Source: Leifsonia sp. PS1209 (GTDB taxonomy: Bacteria; Actinomycetota; Actinomycetes; Actinomycetales; Microbacteriaceae). Taken from it: 64,000 bases of DNA. The translations under genes and the position numbers were made by a program. The stretch is from assembly GCF_012317045.1 (NCBI RefSeq), contig NZ_CP051154.1, positions 1,860,001 through 1,924,000 of the forward strand. The letters are read 5' to 3'. The notes beneath the pieces were generated by a model, which saw only the letters and a list, made by a program, of their open reading frames with translations, searched no databases and was not told the DNA's origin. Below are positions 35,829 to 45,521 of this stretch, piece after piece; the first letter of the stretch is position 1, and each line of letters opens with the position of its first letter.

Positions 35829-36736
35829 CGGGAGACCTCCGTGCGGTATTCGACCTCGTCCTGCGTCAGTTCGAGGTAGGCCTCTTCGAGGGAGGCGTTG
35901 AGGGGGGTCAGCTCGTGGAGGACGATGCCGAACTGGGCGGCGGCCTCTCCGACCTGGGCGCTGGTGAGGCCGGAGACCTCGAGGAGGCTGGCCTCGATCC
36001 CGGTGATCGTGACGTCCGCTCCCGCGATGGCGCGGGCCAGCTCTTCGGCCTGCGGCGTGCGGACGCGGACGGCGTTGCGGGTGGCGCCCGCGAGGATGTC
36101 GGCGACGGGGGCGTCCGCGAGGATGCGGCCACGGCCGAGGACGATGATGTGGTCGGCGGTCTGCGCCATCTCGCTCATCAGGTGCGAGGAGAGGAACACG
36201 GTCCTGCCCTCCGAGGCGAGGTGCCTGGCGAACTGCCGCACCCAGAGCACACCCTCCGGGTCGAGGCCGTTGACCGGCTCGTCCAGGATGAGGGTGGCGG
36301 GGTCGCCGAGCATGGCCGCCGCGATCCCGAGGCGCTGGCCCATGCCGAGCGAGAAGCCGCCGACGCGCTTGCCCGCGACGGCTTCGAGGCCGGCGAGGCC
36401 GATGACCTCGTGCACGCGCCGCTTCGGGATGCCGTGGGTCGCCGCCATCGCGAGGAGGTGGTTGTACGCGCTCCTGCCGGTGTGGACGGCCTTCGCGTCG
36501 AGCAGCGCGCCGACCTCGGTGAGCGGCGACGAGTGGTCGGCGTAGCGCTTCCCGTTGACGAGGGCCGTGCCGTGCGTCGGCCGGTCGAGTCCCATGATCA
36601 TGCGCATGGTCGTCGACTTGCCCGCGCCGTTCGGGCCGAGGAAGCCGGTGACTTTGCCCGGTTGGATGGTCGCCGTGATGTCGTTGACGGCGGTCTTCGC
36701 ACCGTACGTCTTGGTGAGGCGGTCAAGTTGGATCAT
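35825..36736 (-). CDS. ABC transporter ATP-binding protein
   Basis: A 303-residue ATPase of the drug-export (DRA/BcrA) type. Walker A is GPNGAGKSTTMRMIMGLD, the signature is FSLGMGQRLGIAAAML (an LGMGQ variant common in BcrA-like proteins), and Walker B is TLILDEPVNGLDPEGV. A C-terminal domain of about 85 residues follows. It is the first gene of a four-gene operon ATPase-permease-kinase-regulator. Confidence 0.93.
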   Translation of the reverse strand: MIQLDRLTKTYGAKTAVNDITATIQPGKVTGFLGPNGAGKSTTMRMIMGLDRPTHGTALVNGKRYADHSSPLTEVGALLDAKAVHTGRSAYNHLLAMAATHGIPKRRVHEVIGLAGLEAVAGKRVGGFSLGMGQRLGIAAAMLGDPATLILDEPVNGLDPEGVLWVRQFARHLASEGRTVFLSSHLMSEMAQTADHIIVLGRGRILADAPVADILAGATRNAVRVRTPQAEELARAIAGADVTITGIEASLLEVSGLTSAQVGEAAAQFGIVLHELTPLNASLEEAYLELTQDEVEYRTEVSR

Positions 36737-36842
36737 GGTTAGACCCTATTGAACCGGCGGGGTTTGCGGCATCCCCGCGCGGTCTGGTCCCGCATCCGGT
36801 GGCTGTCGTACCCCGGTACGAGACGCGCGTGCCCGGAGACGC

Positions 36843-36897
36843 GAGTGGCCCCGCGACCGCCCGGGCACGGGATGTGCTGGGCGATGCGGGGCCACTC
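36843..36897. terminator. Hairpin downstream of pepN
   Basis: GAGTGGCCCCGC (36843-36854) pairs perfectly with GCGGGGCCACTC (36886-36897) around a 31-base loop. It lies after the pepN stop. There is no T-tract, so termination strength is uncertain. Confidence 0.5.
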
Positions 36898-36929
36898 AAT
36901 GGTGCTGCTGCTGCGTCAGTCGTTCCCGG

Positions 36930-39473
36930 CTAGCGGGCGTCGCGCTCCTGTGCGGCGAGAGCGCGCTCGACGCCGGCCAGGTTCTCGACCACGAGGCGGC
37001 GCAGGGCGGCAGGCTCGGCGTTCGCGTCGAGCCAGGCACGGGTCGCGTCGCGCAGGGCGGCGTTCGCCAGCGGTGCGGGGTACATGCCCGCCACCAGGTA
37101 TTCGGCGATCTTGTAGCTGCGCGACTCCCACACGCTCTGCAGCGCCTCGAAGTACGGCGTCACGAACGTGGCGAGCACATCCTTGTCCGCCGCGCGCTGG
37201 AAGCCGAGGCCGGTGAAGCGCACGATCGTGTTCGGCGCCGTGTCCGTGGCGAACACCGAGTCCCAGGCGGCCTGCTTGCCCTCCTGGGTCGGGATGCTCG
37301 CTGCGGCCTGGGCGGCGAACTGCGCGCCGTTCGCCGTGTTGTCCCTCGCGAGGGCTGCGTCGATCTCCGCACGACCGGCCTTGCCGCCCGCCGCGAGGGC
37401 GATCAGCAGCTCCCAGGCGAGGTCGGTGTCGACCTCGAGGCCGGGCAGCGTCACGGTGCCGTCGCGCAGGGCGGCGACGTTCGTGAGCTGCTCGTCCGTC
37501 GACGCCGCGGCGGCGAAGAACTTGACGAACTGGAACTGCGCGTCGCTTCCGGCCTCCGCCTGCTGCGCAAGCGTCCACAGCGTGGAGGCGACCTCCTCGG
37601 TGGCCGCCTTCTGTCGCTCGGGGGCGACATACGACCCAGCGGCGAGGAGCAGCTGGCTCAGCGTGGTGCGGATGGTGGTCGACTCGGTCTCCGGCGCGAT
37701 GTTGCCGAGGACGAGGCGCACGTAGTCGCTCGCCGGCGTCTCGGCATCCCTGGTCGCATCCCAGGCGGCGCCCCAGACGAGGGAGCGGGCGAGCGGGTTC
37801 TCGATGGACGAGAGGTGCTCGATGGCCACCTGCAGGGACTGCTCGTCGAGACGGATCTTCGCGTACGCGAGGTCGTCGTCGTTCAGCAGCACGAGGGCCG
37901 GACGGGCGAGGCCGACCAGCTCGGCGACGTCGGTGCGCTCACCGTCGACGTCGAGTTCGATGCGGTGGTCGCGCACGAGGCGGCCGTCGACCAGGTTGTA
38001 GAACCCGATCGCCAGACGGTGCGGACGGATGGTGGGGTAGTCGGCCGCAGCGGTCTGCAGCACGGAGAACGACGTGATGGTGCCGGCGGCATCCACCTCG
38101 ATCTCCGGGCGGAGCGTGTTGACGCCCGCGGTCTCCAGCCACTTCTCCGACCAGTCGGTGAGGTCGCGGCCGCTGGTCGCCTCCAGCTCGACGAGCAGGT
38201 CGCGCAGCTCGGTGTTGGAGTGCTCGTGCTTCTTGAAGTACTGGGCGACACCGGCGAGGAAGTCGTCCTGGCCGACCCACGCCACCAGCTGCTTGAGCAC
38301 GGAGGCGCCCTTGGCGTACGTGATGCCGTCGAAGTTGACCTGCACGTCCTCCAGGTCGTTGATGGTCGCGACGATGGGGTGCGTGGACGGCAGCTGGTCC
38401 TGCTTGTACGCCCAGCTCTTCTCCATCGCGGCGAAGGTGGTCCACGCCTCGTGCCACTCCGTGGCCTCTGCGGTGGCCAGCGTGGAGGCGTACTCGGCGA
38501 ACGACTCGTTCAGCCAGAGGTCGTTCCACCACTTCATCGTCACCAGGTCGCCGAACCACATGTGCGCCAGCTCGTGCAGGATCGTGACGACGCGACGCTC
38601 CTTGATGGCGTCCGTGACCTTGGAGCGGAAGACGTAGGTCTCCGTGAAGGTGATCGCCCCGGCGTTCTCCATCGCACCCGCGTTGAACTCGGGCACGAAG
38701 AGCTGGTCGTACTTCTCGAACGGGTACGCGTAGTCGAACTTCTCCTCGTAGAAGGCGAAGCCCTGGCGGGTCTTCTCGAAGATGTAGTCGGCATCCAGGT
38801 ACTCGGCCAGCGACTTGCGCGCGTAGACGCCGAGCGGGATGGTGCGGCCGTCGCGGCTGGTGAGCTCGCTGTGCACGGACTCGTACGGGCCGGCGATGAG
38901 CGCGGTGATGTACGAGGAGATGCGGCTGGTCGCCGGGAAGGCCCAGGTCTTCGCGCCGTCGCCGGCGTCCGTCGGCTCGGGGGTTGGGGAGTTGCTGACG
39001 ACGGCCCAGTGCGCGGGCGCCGTCACGGTGAAGGTGAACTCGGCCTTGAGGTCCGGCTGCTCGAACACCGCGAACATGCGGCGCGAGTCCGGCACCTCGA
39101 ACTGGCTGTAGAGGTAGACCTCGCCGTCGACGGGGTCGACGAAGCGGTGGAGGCCCTCACCGGTGTTGGTGTAGATGGCGTCCGCGACCACGGTCAGCTC
39201 GTTCTGCGCCTGCAGGCCGTCCAGCTGGATGCGCACGCCGTCGCTGACCTGCGCGGGGTCGAGCTCGACGCCGTTGAGGGTGACGCTGTGGACCGTGCGG
39301 GTGATCGCGTCGATGAACGTCGACGCTCCCTCTTCTGCGTCGAAGCGCACGGTGGTGGTGCTGAGGAACGTCTCCGGCCCGGTCGTCAGGTCGAGGACGA
39401 CGTCATAGGAATGGGTGCTGACGAGCGAAGCACGCTCCTGGGCTTCGACGCGGGTGAGGTTTTCTCCTGGCAA
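36930..39473 (-). CDS. pepN: Aminopeptidase N (M1 zinc metallopeptidase)
   Basis: An 847-residue cytoplasmic aminopeptidase. The exopeptidase motif is GAMENAGAITF near residue 240; the zinc site is HELAHMWFGDLV followed after 18 residues by NESFAEY with the third ligand Glu. The ERAP1-like C-terminal domain is complete. The start is a TTG at 39473 giving MPGENLTRVEAQERA, the standard actinobacterial N-terminus, six bases after AAGGAG. A longer frame from a TTG at 39509 lacks a Shine-Dalgarno. Divergent from rpiB. Confidence 0.94.
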   Translation of the reverse strand: MPGENLTRVEAQERASLVSTHSYDVVLDLTTGPETFLSTTTVRFDAEEGASTFIDAITRTVHSVTLNGVELDPAQVSDGVRIQLDGLQAQNELTVVADAIYTNTGEGLHRFVDPVDGEVYLYSQFEVPDSRRMFAVFEQPDLKAEFTFTVTAPAHWAVVSNSPTPEPTDAGDGAKTWAFPATSRISSYITALIAGPYESVHSELTSRDGRTIPLGVYARKSLAEYLDADYIFEKTRQGFAFYEEKFDYAYPFEKYDQLFVPEFNAGAMENAGAITFTETYVFRSKVTDAIKERRVVTILHELAHMWFGDLVTMKWWNDLWLNESFAEYASTLATAEATEWHEAWTTFAAMEKSWAYKQDQLPSTHPIVATINDLEDVQVNFDGITYAKGASVLKQLVAWVGQDDFLAGVAQYFKKHEHSNTELRDLLVELEATSGRDLTDWSEKWLETAGVNTLRPEIEVDAAGTITSFSVLQTAAADYPTIRPHRLAIGFYNLVDGRLVRDHRIELDVDGERTDVAELVGLARPALVLLNDDDLAYAKIRLDEQSLQVAIEHLSSIENPLARSLVWGAAWDATRDAETPASDYVRLVLGNIAPETESTTIRTTLSQLLLAAGSYVAPERQKAATEEVASTLWTLAQQAEAGSDAQFQFVKFFAAAASTDEQLTNVAALRDGTVTLPGLEVDTDLAWELLIALAAGGKAGRAEIDAALARDNTANGAQFAAQAAASIPTQEGKQAAWDSVFATDTAPNTIVRFTGLGFQRAADKDVLATFVTPYFEALQSVWESRSYKIAEYLVAGMYPAPLANAALRDATRAWLDANAEPAALRRLVVENLAGVERALAAQERDAR

Positions 39474-39565
39474 CGCTGACTCCTTGAAGATTCGACGGAT
39501 TGTGTCCAATGGACAACCCTAGACGCATCGGCTGTCAGCGGTCCCTCGGCGTCGGTGGCCGTCCC

Positions 39566-39577
39566 TAAACTGGGTGC
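39566..39577 (+). promoter_or_regulatory. Leaderless promoter -10 box
   Basis: TAAACT at 39566-39571 stands six bases before the ATG of rpiB at 39578. Confidence 0.5.
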
Positions 39578-40066
39578 ATGCGCATCCACATCGCCACCGA
39601 CCACGCCGGTCTGGACTTCAGCACCCACCTTCAGGCCCACCTCACCGAGGCCGGTCACGAGGTCGTCGATCACGGTCCCACGACCTACGACCCCATCGAC
39701 GACTACCCGGCGTTTTGCATCAACGCCGCGAAGGCGGTCGTCGCCGACCAGCAGGCGGGGGTGGAGGCTCTCGGCGTCGTCTTCGGCGGTTCGGGCAACG
39801 GGGAACAGATCGCGGCCAACAAGGTGATCGGCGCCCGCGCCGCCCTGGTCTGGAACGAGAGCACGGCGCAGCTGGCCCGCCAGCACAACGACGCCAACGT
39901 CATCTCCATCGGAGCCAGACAGCACACGGTCGAAGAGGCCACGCGCTTCATCGACGTCTTCATCGCAGAGCCGTTCTCGTTCGAGGAACGCCACGTGCGC
40001 CGCATCGCCCAGCTCGCCGAATACGAGGCGACGGGAGACATCGCGGGCAAGAACGTGGACCGCTGA
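39578..40066 (+). CDS. rpiB: Ribose-5-phosphate isomerase B
   Basis: A 162-residue RpiB/LacA-family isomerase interconverting ribose 5-phosphate and ribulose 5-phosphate. MRIHIATDHAGLD at the N-terminus, YDPIDDYPAFC and GVVFGGSGNGEQIAANKV carry the phosphate-binding and active-site residues; the Gly-Ser-Gly-Asn-Gly loop is characteristic. It uses a leaderless start. Its TGA overlaps the ATG of the Fpg/Nei gene by one base. Confidence 0.94.
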   Translation: MRIHIATDHAGLDFSTHLQAHLTEAGHEVVDHGPTTYDPIDDYPAFCINAAKAVVADQQAGVEALGVVFGGSGNGEQIAANKVIGARAALVWNESTAQLARQHNDANVISIGARQHTVEEATRFIDVFIAEPFSFEERHVRRIAQLAEYEATGDIAGKNVDR

Positions 40067-41058
40067 TGCCCGAGGGTCACTCCGTCCACCGCATCGCGCG
40101 CCAGTTCGCGAGCAACTTCGTCGGGCACCGCATCCAGGTGTCGTCGCCGCAAGGGCGCTTCGCCGAGGGCGCATCCCGCATCGACGGGCACGTGATGACC
40201 GACGCCCGCGCCGTGGGCAAGCAGATGTTCCTGGAGTTCGACAACGGGCTGTGGCTGCGCATCCACCTGGGCATATACGGCGCGTGGGACTTCGCGGGCG
40301 ACATCAGCATCGACCCGACCATCGCTGCGGCCAACGGCCGGATGGGGCAGACCAACCAGCGCGGCACCGCCGTGGACGACGACACGGTGCTCGACGGTGC
40401 GGGCGAGAACTCGCTGCACAGCATCGGGGCGCCCCGGCGCACCCGGCTGCGCATGGCGGAGTCGGAGAAGGTGGAGGACGAGATCACGACGTTCCCGCCG
40501 GAGCCGATCGGCCAGGTGCGCGTTCGGCTGCTCAGCGACACCGCGGTCGCCGACCTCCGCGGCCCGACGGCGTGCGAGGTGCTCGACCCGGCAGAAGTGG
40601 ATGCGGTGATCGCCAAGCTCGGCCCGGACCCGCTCCTCTCCGACGACCAGGCGGCAGAAGAGCGGTTCGTCACCGCCGTCCAGAAGAAGCCCACCTCCAT
40701 CGCCCTGCTGCTGATGGACCAGAACGTGGTGGCGGGCATCGGGAACGTCTACCGGGCCGAACTGCTGTTCCGTGCCAGGCAGAACCCGCACACGCCCGGC
40801 AAGCAGGTGCCGGAGGACACGGTGCGCGAGCTCTGGCGCGACTGGGGCAGGCTGCTGCGCATCGGCGTGGAGACCGGCCAGATGATGACGATGGACGACC
40901 TCGACCCCGAGGCGTACCGCAAGGCGATGGCGAGCCGCGAAGACCGGCACTGGGTCTACAAGCGCGAGGGACTGCCGTGCCGCGTGTGCGGCACGCACAT
41001 CGTGATGGAGCTGCTTGGAGGGCGCAAACTGTACTGGTGCCCCAAAGACCAGGCCTGA
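40066..41058 (+). CDS. nei: Fpg/Nei-family DNA glycosylase/AP lyase
   Basis: A 330-residue base-excision repair enzyme. The N-terminus PEGHSVHR supplies the catalytic Pro2 and Glu3; the H2TH region is near residue 205-225 (NVVAGIGNVYRAELLFRA). The zinc finger is CRVCGTHIVMELLGGRKLYW then C. PEGHS rather than PELPE marks the Nei/Nei2 group acting on oxidised pyrimidines. TGATG overlap with rpiB indicates coupling. Confidence 0.9.
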   Translation: MPEGHSVHRIARQFASNFVGHRIQVSSPQGRFAEGASRIDGHVMTDARAVGKQMFLEFDNGLWLRIHLGIYGAWDFAGDISIDPTIAAANGRMGQTNQRGTAVDDDTVLDGAGENSLHSIGAPRRTRLRMAESEKVEDEITTFPPEPIGQVRVRLLSDTAVADLRGPTACEVLDPAEVDAVIAKLGPDPLLSDDQAAEERFVTAVQKKPTSIALLLMDQNVVAGIGNVYRAELLFRARQNPHTPGKQVPEDTVRELWRDWGRLLRIGVETGQMMTMDDLDPEAYRKAMASREDRHWVYKREGLPCRVCGTHIVMELLGGRKLYWCPKDQA

Positions 41059-41071
41059 GCGGAGACCGACG

Positions 41072-41710
41072 ATGAGACAGAATCCCAGCTTCGCCCTCGC
41101 CGACGTCGAGGAGATCAAGCGGCTGATCCGCCTCAACCCGTGGGCCACGATCGTCAGCTCGACCGAGACCGGGCTCGTCGCGTCGCACTACCCGATCCTG
41201 GTGGACGAGTCGCGGGACGATCTCTCGATCGTCACCCACGTCGGCCGACCGGACGACCTGCTCCACGAACTCGGGCAGCACGAGCTGCTCGTCATCGTGC
41301 AGGGTCCGCACGGCTACATCTCGCCCGGCTGGTACGACGCCAACCCGGCCGTGCCCACCTGGAACTTCACGGCGGCGCACCTCAGCGGCGTCCCGGAGAT
41401 CCTGAGCGACGAGGAGAACTTCGCCGTGCTCGGCCGGCTGGTCGACCACTTCGAAGACCGGATGCCGTCGCCGCGCCGCATGGAGGGCACGCCGCAGGAC
41501 GCCGCGTACGCGCAGCGCATCTCCTCCGGCACCGTCGGGATGCGCCTCACCCCCACGAAGATCGTCGCCAAGAGCAAGCTCAGCCAGAACAAGCCGGCCG
41601 AGACGGTCGACAGGATCATCGGCGAACTCGAGGGCGACGGCGTCTACGCCAGCCGGGACCTCGCCGCCGAGATGCGCAGGGTGCACGACCGGATGCGCGC
41701 AGCCCGGTGA
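41072..41710 (+). CDS. PaiB-type FMN-binding negative transcriptional regulator family protein
   Basis: A 212-residue split-barrel flavin-binding protein. Family blocks are LIRLNPWATIVSSTETGLVA near the N-terminus, HGYISPGWYDANPAVPTWNF (strongly conserved) and LTPTKIVAKSKLSQNKP near the C-terminus. Bacillus PaiB affects sporulation and protease genes, but most homologues are uncharacterised. It follows the glycosylase by 13 bp, with GGAGA before the ATG, and its stop overlaps the amidohydrolase start (GTGA). Confidence 0.88.
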   Translation: MRQNPSFALADVEEIKRLIRLNPWATIVSSTETGLVASHYPILVDESRDDLSIVTHVGRPDDLLHELGQHELLVIVQGPHGYISPGWYDANPAVPTWNFTAAHLSGVPEILSDEENFAVLGRLVDHFEDRMPSPRRMEGTPQDAAYAQRISSGTVGMRLTPTKIVAKSKLSQNKPAETVDRIIGELEGDGVYASRDLAAEMRRVHDRMRAAR

Positions 41711-43230
41711 CGGCGGATGTACTGCTGACGGGGGCGCGCATCCCGGGCGTGGATGGCGCGCACGACGTGCTGCTGCGCGACGGGCGCATCGCCGCGGTGG
41801 GCCCGACCGGGAGCGTCGACGCGCGGTCGGCGTCGACCGCAGGTGGCGACGGCGTGCGGGTGGCGCATCTCGACGGCCGCTGGATCGTGCCGGGGCTCTG
41901 GGATCAGCACGTCCACTTCACGCAGTGGGCGCAGACCGCGCGGCGCCTGGACCTCTCCCACGCACACTCGGCCGCGGAGGCCGCCGACCTGGTGCGCGAC
42001 CGCATCGCCGCGGAGCGCAGCGCGGGCGCGGAGGCGGAGGAGCCGCTCGTCGGCTTCGGCTTCCACGACGCCCTCTGGCCGGACCAGCCCACCCGCGCGC
42101 TGCTCGACGCGGCGGCGGGAGGCCGGGAGGTCGTGCTGATCGCCGGTGACCTGCACTGTTCCTGGCTGAGCACCGCCGCCGCGCGCCGGTTCGCTCCGGA
42201 CACCGCCGACGACCCGTCGGCCGCCGTGCTCCGCGAGGACGCGAGCTTCGCGGTGACGAGCATGCTGTCGGCCGCGGACGACGCCACCCTCGACCGGTGG
42301 GCGGCCGAGGCGGCGGAGGCCGCCGCTGCGCGCGGCGTGGTGGGCATCGTCGACCTCGAGTACGGCTGGAACGTGGAGGTGTGGCGGCGCAGGATGGGCG
42401 CAGCGGCGTCCGGCGCCGCCCGGTCGCTGCGGGTCGAGTTCGGCATCTACCCGGACGACCTGGAACGCGCCATCGCCGCCGGCCTCCGCACCGGCGCGGC
42501 GATCGGCGGCACCGACGGGCTGCTCACCGTCGGTCCTGCGAAGATCATCAGCGACGGCTCCCTCAACACCCGCACCGCCCTCTGCGTCGGCGCCTATCCG
42601 GACGGCGGCCACGGCGTCGCCAACCTCAGCACCGCCGAACTCGTCCAGTGGATGCGCCTGGCCGCCTCGAACGGCATCGAACCGGCCGTGCACGCCATCG
42701 GCGACCGCGCGAACACCCTCGCCCTCGACGCGTTCGAGGAGGTCGGCTGCGGCGGCAGGATCGAGCACGCGCAGTTGCTCGACGCCGCCGACGTTCCCCG
42801 CTTCGCGCGCCTGGGTGTCACCGCGAGCGTTCAGCCGGAGCACGCGATGGACGACCGCGACGTCGCCGACGTGCTGTGGCGAGGTCGCACGGGGCGGGCG
42901 TTCCCGCTCGCCGAGCTGCACGCATCCGGGGCGGTGATCGCGTTCGGCTCCGACGCTCCCGTCGCGCCGCTCGACCCGTGGATCGCGCTGTCGGCCGCGG
43001 TCACCCGCTCACGCGACGGCCGGGAGCCGTGGCATTCGGAGCAGGCGCTGGCGCGGGATGCCGCACTGCGCGCATCCACCCGGTCGCACATCGGCCTGGG
43101 GGAGCCGGCCGACATCGCGGTGCTCGACGCCGACCCGTTCACCTGCCGCTCCGCCGACCTGCGCGGGATGCCCGTGGCGGCGACCCTGCTCGGCGGCCGC
43201 TTCACGCACGACCGCGTCGGCTGGGTGTAG
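41707..43230 (+). CDS. Amidohydrolase family protein (YtcJ-like)
   Basis: A 507-residue metal-dependent hydrolase. The first metal motif is DQHVHFTQW near residue 71; further ligands are in HAIGDRANTLALDAFE and the closing FGSDAPVAPLDPWIAL. The long insertion after HVHF and the GPAKIISDGSLNTRTA loop place it with YtcJ-type amidohydrolases of unknown substrate. It is the last gene of rpiB-nei-paiB-amidohydrolase, all overlapping or nearly so, ending at a strong terminator. Confidence 0.88.
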   Translation: MTADVLLTGARIPGVDGAHDVLLRDGRIAAVGPTGSVDARSASTAGGDGVRVAHLDGRWIVPGLWDQHVHFTQWAQTARRLDLSHAHSAAEAADLVRDRIAAERSAGAEAEEPLVGFGFHDALWPDQPTRALLDAAAGGREVVLIAGDLHCSWLSTAAARRFAPDTADDPSAAVLREDASFAVTSMLSAADDATLDRWAAEAAEAAAARGVVGIVDLEYGWNVEVWRRRMGAAASGAARSLRVEFGIYPDDLERAIAAGLRTGAAIGGTDGLLTVGPAKIISDGSLNTRTALCVGAYPDGGHGVANLSTAELVQWMRLAASNGIEPAVHAIGDRANTLALDAFEEVGCGGRIEHAQLLDAADVPRFARLGVTASVQPEHAMDDRDVADVLWRGRTGRAFPLAELHASGAVIAFGSDAPVAPLDPWIALSAAVTRSRDGREPWHSEQALARDAALRASTRSHIGLGEPADIAVLDADPFTCRSADLRGMPVAATLLGGRFTHDRVGWV

Positions 43231-43258
43231 CGCCCGGCCGGCCGCAGTATCCATCGCC

Positions 43259-43316
43259 TGACACACGGAACGGCCCCGAATCGTCGGGCGATCCAGGGCC
43301 GTTTTCCGTGTGTCTG
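43259..43316. terminator. Bidirectional terminator between amidohydrolase and dps
   Basis: GACACACGGAA pairs with TTCCGTGTGTC and inner CGGCCC with GGGCCG (arms 43260-43276 and 43296-43314). The small bulge on the right arm is TT. It serves two convergent genes. Confidence 0.85.
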
Positions 43317-43324
43317 AGCGGACG

Positions 43325-43807
43325 TTACTTGCTGATGTGCGCGAACAGGAACCAGCGGTCCTTGTCGAGGCCGCGGGCGATCTCGATGGCGATGTCCTGG
43401 CTGGTCTGGTCGAGCTCGTCGAGTTCCTTGACAGCGGCGTTCACGTTGGCGAGCGCTGCGTCGATCTGGCCGATGACCTCGGCGATCGTGTCGTTCGACT
43501 GGCGGAAGCCGGCGGTGAGTTCGGTGGTGCTGGTCTTCGCTGCCACGGTGCCGAGGCGGGCGTCGACCGGGAGGCCGAGGGCGACGATGCGCTCCGCGGC
43601 GAGGTCTGCCCACTCCTGGGCGTGCGCGACGATCGTGTCGAGCAGTTCGTGGACGCCGATGAAGTTGGCGCCGCGCACGTGCCAGTGCGCCTGCTTTCCG
43701 TTGACGACCAGGGCGGTCAGGTCGATGACGACCGGGCTCAGGAACTGCGCGACTCCTGCGGCGACGTCGGGGTTCGAAACACTCTGGGTTGCGGCGATGT
43801 CCGTCAT
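43325..43807 (-). CDS. dps: DNA-protection-during-starvation protein (Dps, ferritin-like)
   Basis: A 160-residue four-helix ferritin-like protein that oxidises iron with peroxide and shields DNA. The ferroxidase signature is KQAHWHVRGANFIGVHELLD with His, Asp and Glu ligands from neighbouring subunits; DQTSQDIAIEIARGLDKDRW is the conserved last helix with its Trp. The ATG at 43807 has AAAGGACG upstream and is preferred over one six codons earlier. It is divergent from the histidine kinase. Confidence 0.94.
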   Translation of the reverse strand: MTDIAATQSVSNPDVAAGVAQFLSPVVIDLTALVVNGKQAHWHVRGANFIGVHELLDTIVAHAQEWADLAAERIVALGLPVDARLGTVAAKTSTTELTAGFRQSNDTIAEVIGQIDAALANVNAAVKELDELDQTSQDIAIEIARGLDKDRWFLFAHISK

Positions 43808-43985
43808 GGGTTGGCGTCCTTTCATCTGACTGGTGACAACGCTACGCGTTCGGTGAAATTCCGCAACGAAGCTGAGCCTCCGCTAACTAAGGGTGGGGTA
43901 ACCCCCGTACCGGTCCGGGCGGCCACCCGATACCGGCCGTACCGCCGGTTCGGAAGGCTGGAGTCATGATCAAGGAGACCACACC

Positions 43986-45413
43986 ATGAGCACTGACACC
44001 CCTCCGCTCCACGCCGCCGCGGCGTCTGGCACTCTGGATGCTGTGAGCACCCCCGACCAGCCCGCCGGCGCATCCCCTGCACAGACGGCGCCCGCCGCAT
44101 CCCGGCGAGGGTACGGCGCCCTCTGGCGCGGTGTTCCCCGCGAGCTCGGGTTCCTGCTGCTGACCATGCCGATCGCGATCGTCGGCATGTCGGTGGGGCT
44201 GACCCTGTTCTGGACGGGCGTCGGCACGCTCATCATCTATGTCGGGCTGTTCGTGCTGATCGCCACGTTCTACGTCGTCCGTGCGTTCGGCACGCTCGAG
44301 ATCACGCGGTTGCGCTGGGCAGGCCGTCCGGAGATCACCGAACCGCAGTGGACGGACCCGTCCCGGCCGCAGACGTTCTGGCGCACCATGTTCGGTCCGT
44401 TCGTGAACGGGCACTACTGGCTGTACCTGCTGCACACGCTCATCATCAACCCCATCGTCAGCATCGTCTCGTGGACGCTCACCATCGCGTGGTCGGCTGT
44501 CGCGCTCGGCGGCCTGACGGCGTGGTTCTGGGAACGGTTCATCCCGAACGGCGACCGCGAGGTGTACCTGTCGCGGATCATCGTGGACTGGGTGTTCAAC
44601 GTCCGCTCGACGTTCGATCCCGTGATGGGCGAGGCGATCCTCGACCTCGTCCTCGGCGTGATCTTCGCCCTGACCCTCCCGTTCATCACCCGCGGGCTCA
44701 TCTCGCTGCACAGTGTGATCGCGCAGGGGATGCTCGGGGCGTGGCGCTCGGAGGCGCTGCAGCGCGAGGTCGCCGACCTGTCCGCCTCTCGCGGCGCGGC
44801 CATCGTGGCGGAGGACCAGGCGCTGCGCCGTCTGGAGCGCGACCTGCACGACGGCCCGCAGCAGCGGCTGGTGCGGCTGCAGATGGACATCGCCGCTGCG
44901 GAGCGGAAGCTCGCCGACGATCCGGATGCTGCCCGCGCCATCCTCGCGGAGGCCGGCCAGCAGGCGCACGACACGCTGGAGGAGCTGCGGGCGCTGTCCC
45001 GCGGTTTCGCCCCGCCGATCCTGCAGGACAGGGGACTCGTCGCCGCCATCGACTCGCTCGCGGCACGCAGCCCCATCCCGCTGCGGGTGGAGTCGTCGAT
45101 CGAGCCCGGCGTGCGGTTCTCGCCCGAGCTGGAGCGAAGCGTGTACTTCGTGGCGGCGGAGCTGTCCGCGAACCTGGCCAAGCACTCCGGAGCGACCGAG
45201 GCGCGGCTGTTCCTCGACCGCACGGTCGACCCGGCGACGGGCGCGGCGTGGCTGAGCGTGTGGCTGACCGACAACGGTGCAGGGGGAGCGTCGGCGGTGG
45301 CCGGCCACGGCCTCGCCGGACTGGGCGAGCGCGTGCACGGGCTGCGCGGCGAGTTCGTGGTGGACAGCCCGGTCGGCGGTCCGACGAGGATCGGGGCGCG
45401 CATCCCGGTGTAG
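43986..45413 (+). CDS. Sensor histidine kinase with putative-sensor membrane domain
   Basis: A 475-residue kinase. A cytoplasmic Ala/Pro-rich N-terminus (1-45) precedes about four membrane helices in two pairs (about 55-110 and 150-245), the layout of the actinobacterial putative-sensor domain. The phospho-acceptor box is RRLERDLHDGPQQRLVRLQM, and the ATPase has ELSANLAKHSGA and GLAGLGERVHGLRG. AAGGAGA precedes the ATG. Repeated TACCGG motifs at about 43909-43942 may be operator sites. Its partner regulator follows 108 bp downstream. Confidence 0.9.
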   Translation: MSTDTPPLHAAAASGTLDAVSTPDQPAGASPAQTAPAASRRGYGALWRGVPRELGFLLLTMPIAIVGMSVGLTLFWTGVGTLIIYVGLFVLIATFYVVRAFGTLEITRLRWAGRPEITEPQWTDPSRPQTFWRTMFGPFVNGHYWLYLLHTLIINPIVSIVSWTLTIAWSAVALGGLTAWFWERFIPNGDREVYLSRIIVDWVFNVRSTFDPVMGEAILDLVLGVIFALTLPFITRGLISLHSVIAQGMLGAWRSEALQREVADLSASRGAAIVAEDQALRRLERDLHDGPQQRLVRLQMDIAAAERKLADDPDAARAILAEAGQQAHDTLEELRALSRGFAPPILQDRGLVAAIDSLAARSPIPLRVESSIEPGVRFSPELERSVYFVAAELSANLAKHSGATEARLFLDRTVDPATGAAWLSVWLTDNGAGGASAVAGHGLAGLGERVHGLRGEFVVDSPVGGPTRIGARIPV

Positions 45414-45509
45414 TCGGCGGCGTGCTGGCTGCCTGCTGGCGGCGTGTGGGCGGTGGGGTGCGCATCCATTCGGGTGGGCGCCCCGCCGCTTCGTGCTGTG
45501 CGGCCCCTC

Positions 45510-45521
45510 TAGGCTGGTGGG
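45510..45521 (+). promoter_or_regulatory. Leaderless promoter -10 box
   Basis: TAGGCT at 45510-45515 is six bases before the GTG at 45522; the regulator therefore may be expressed apart from the kinase. Confidence 0.45.
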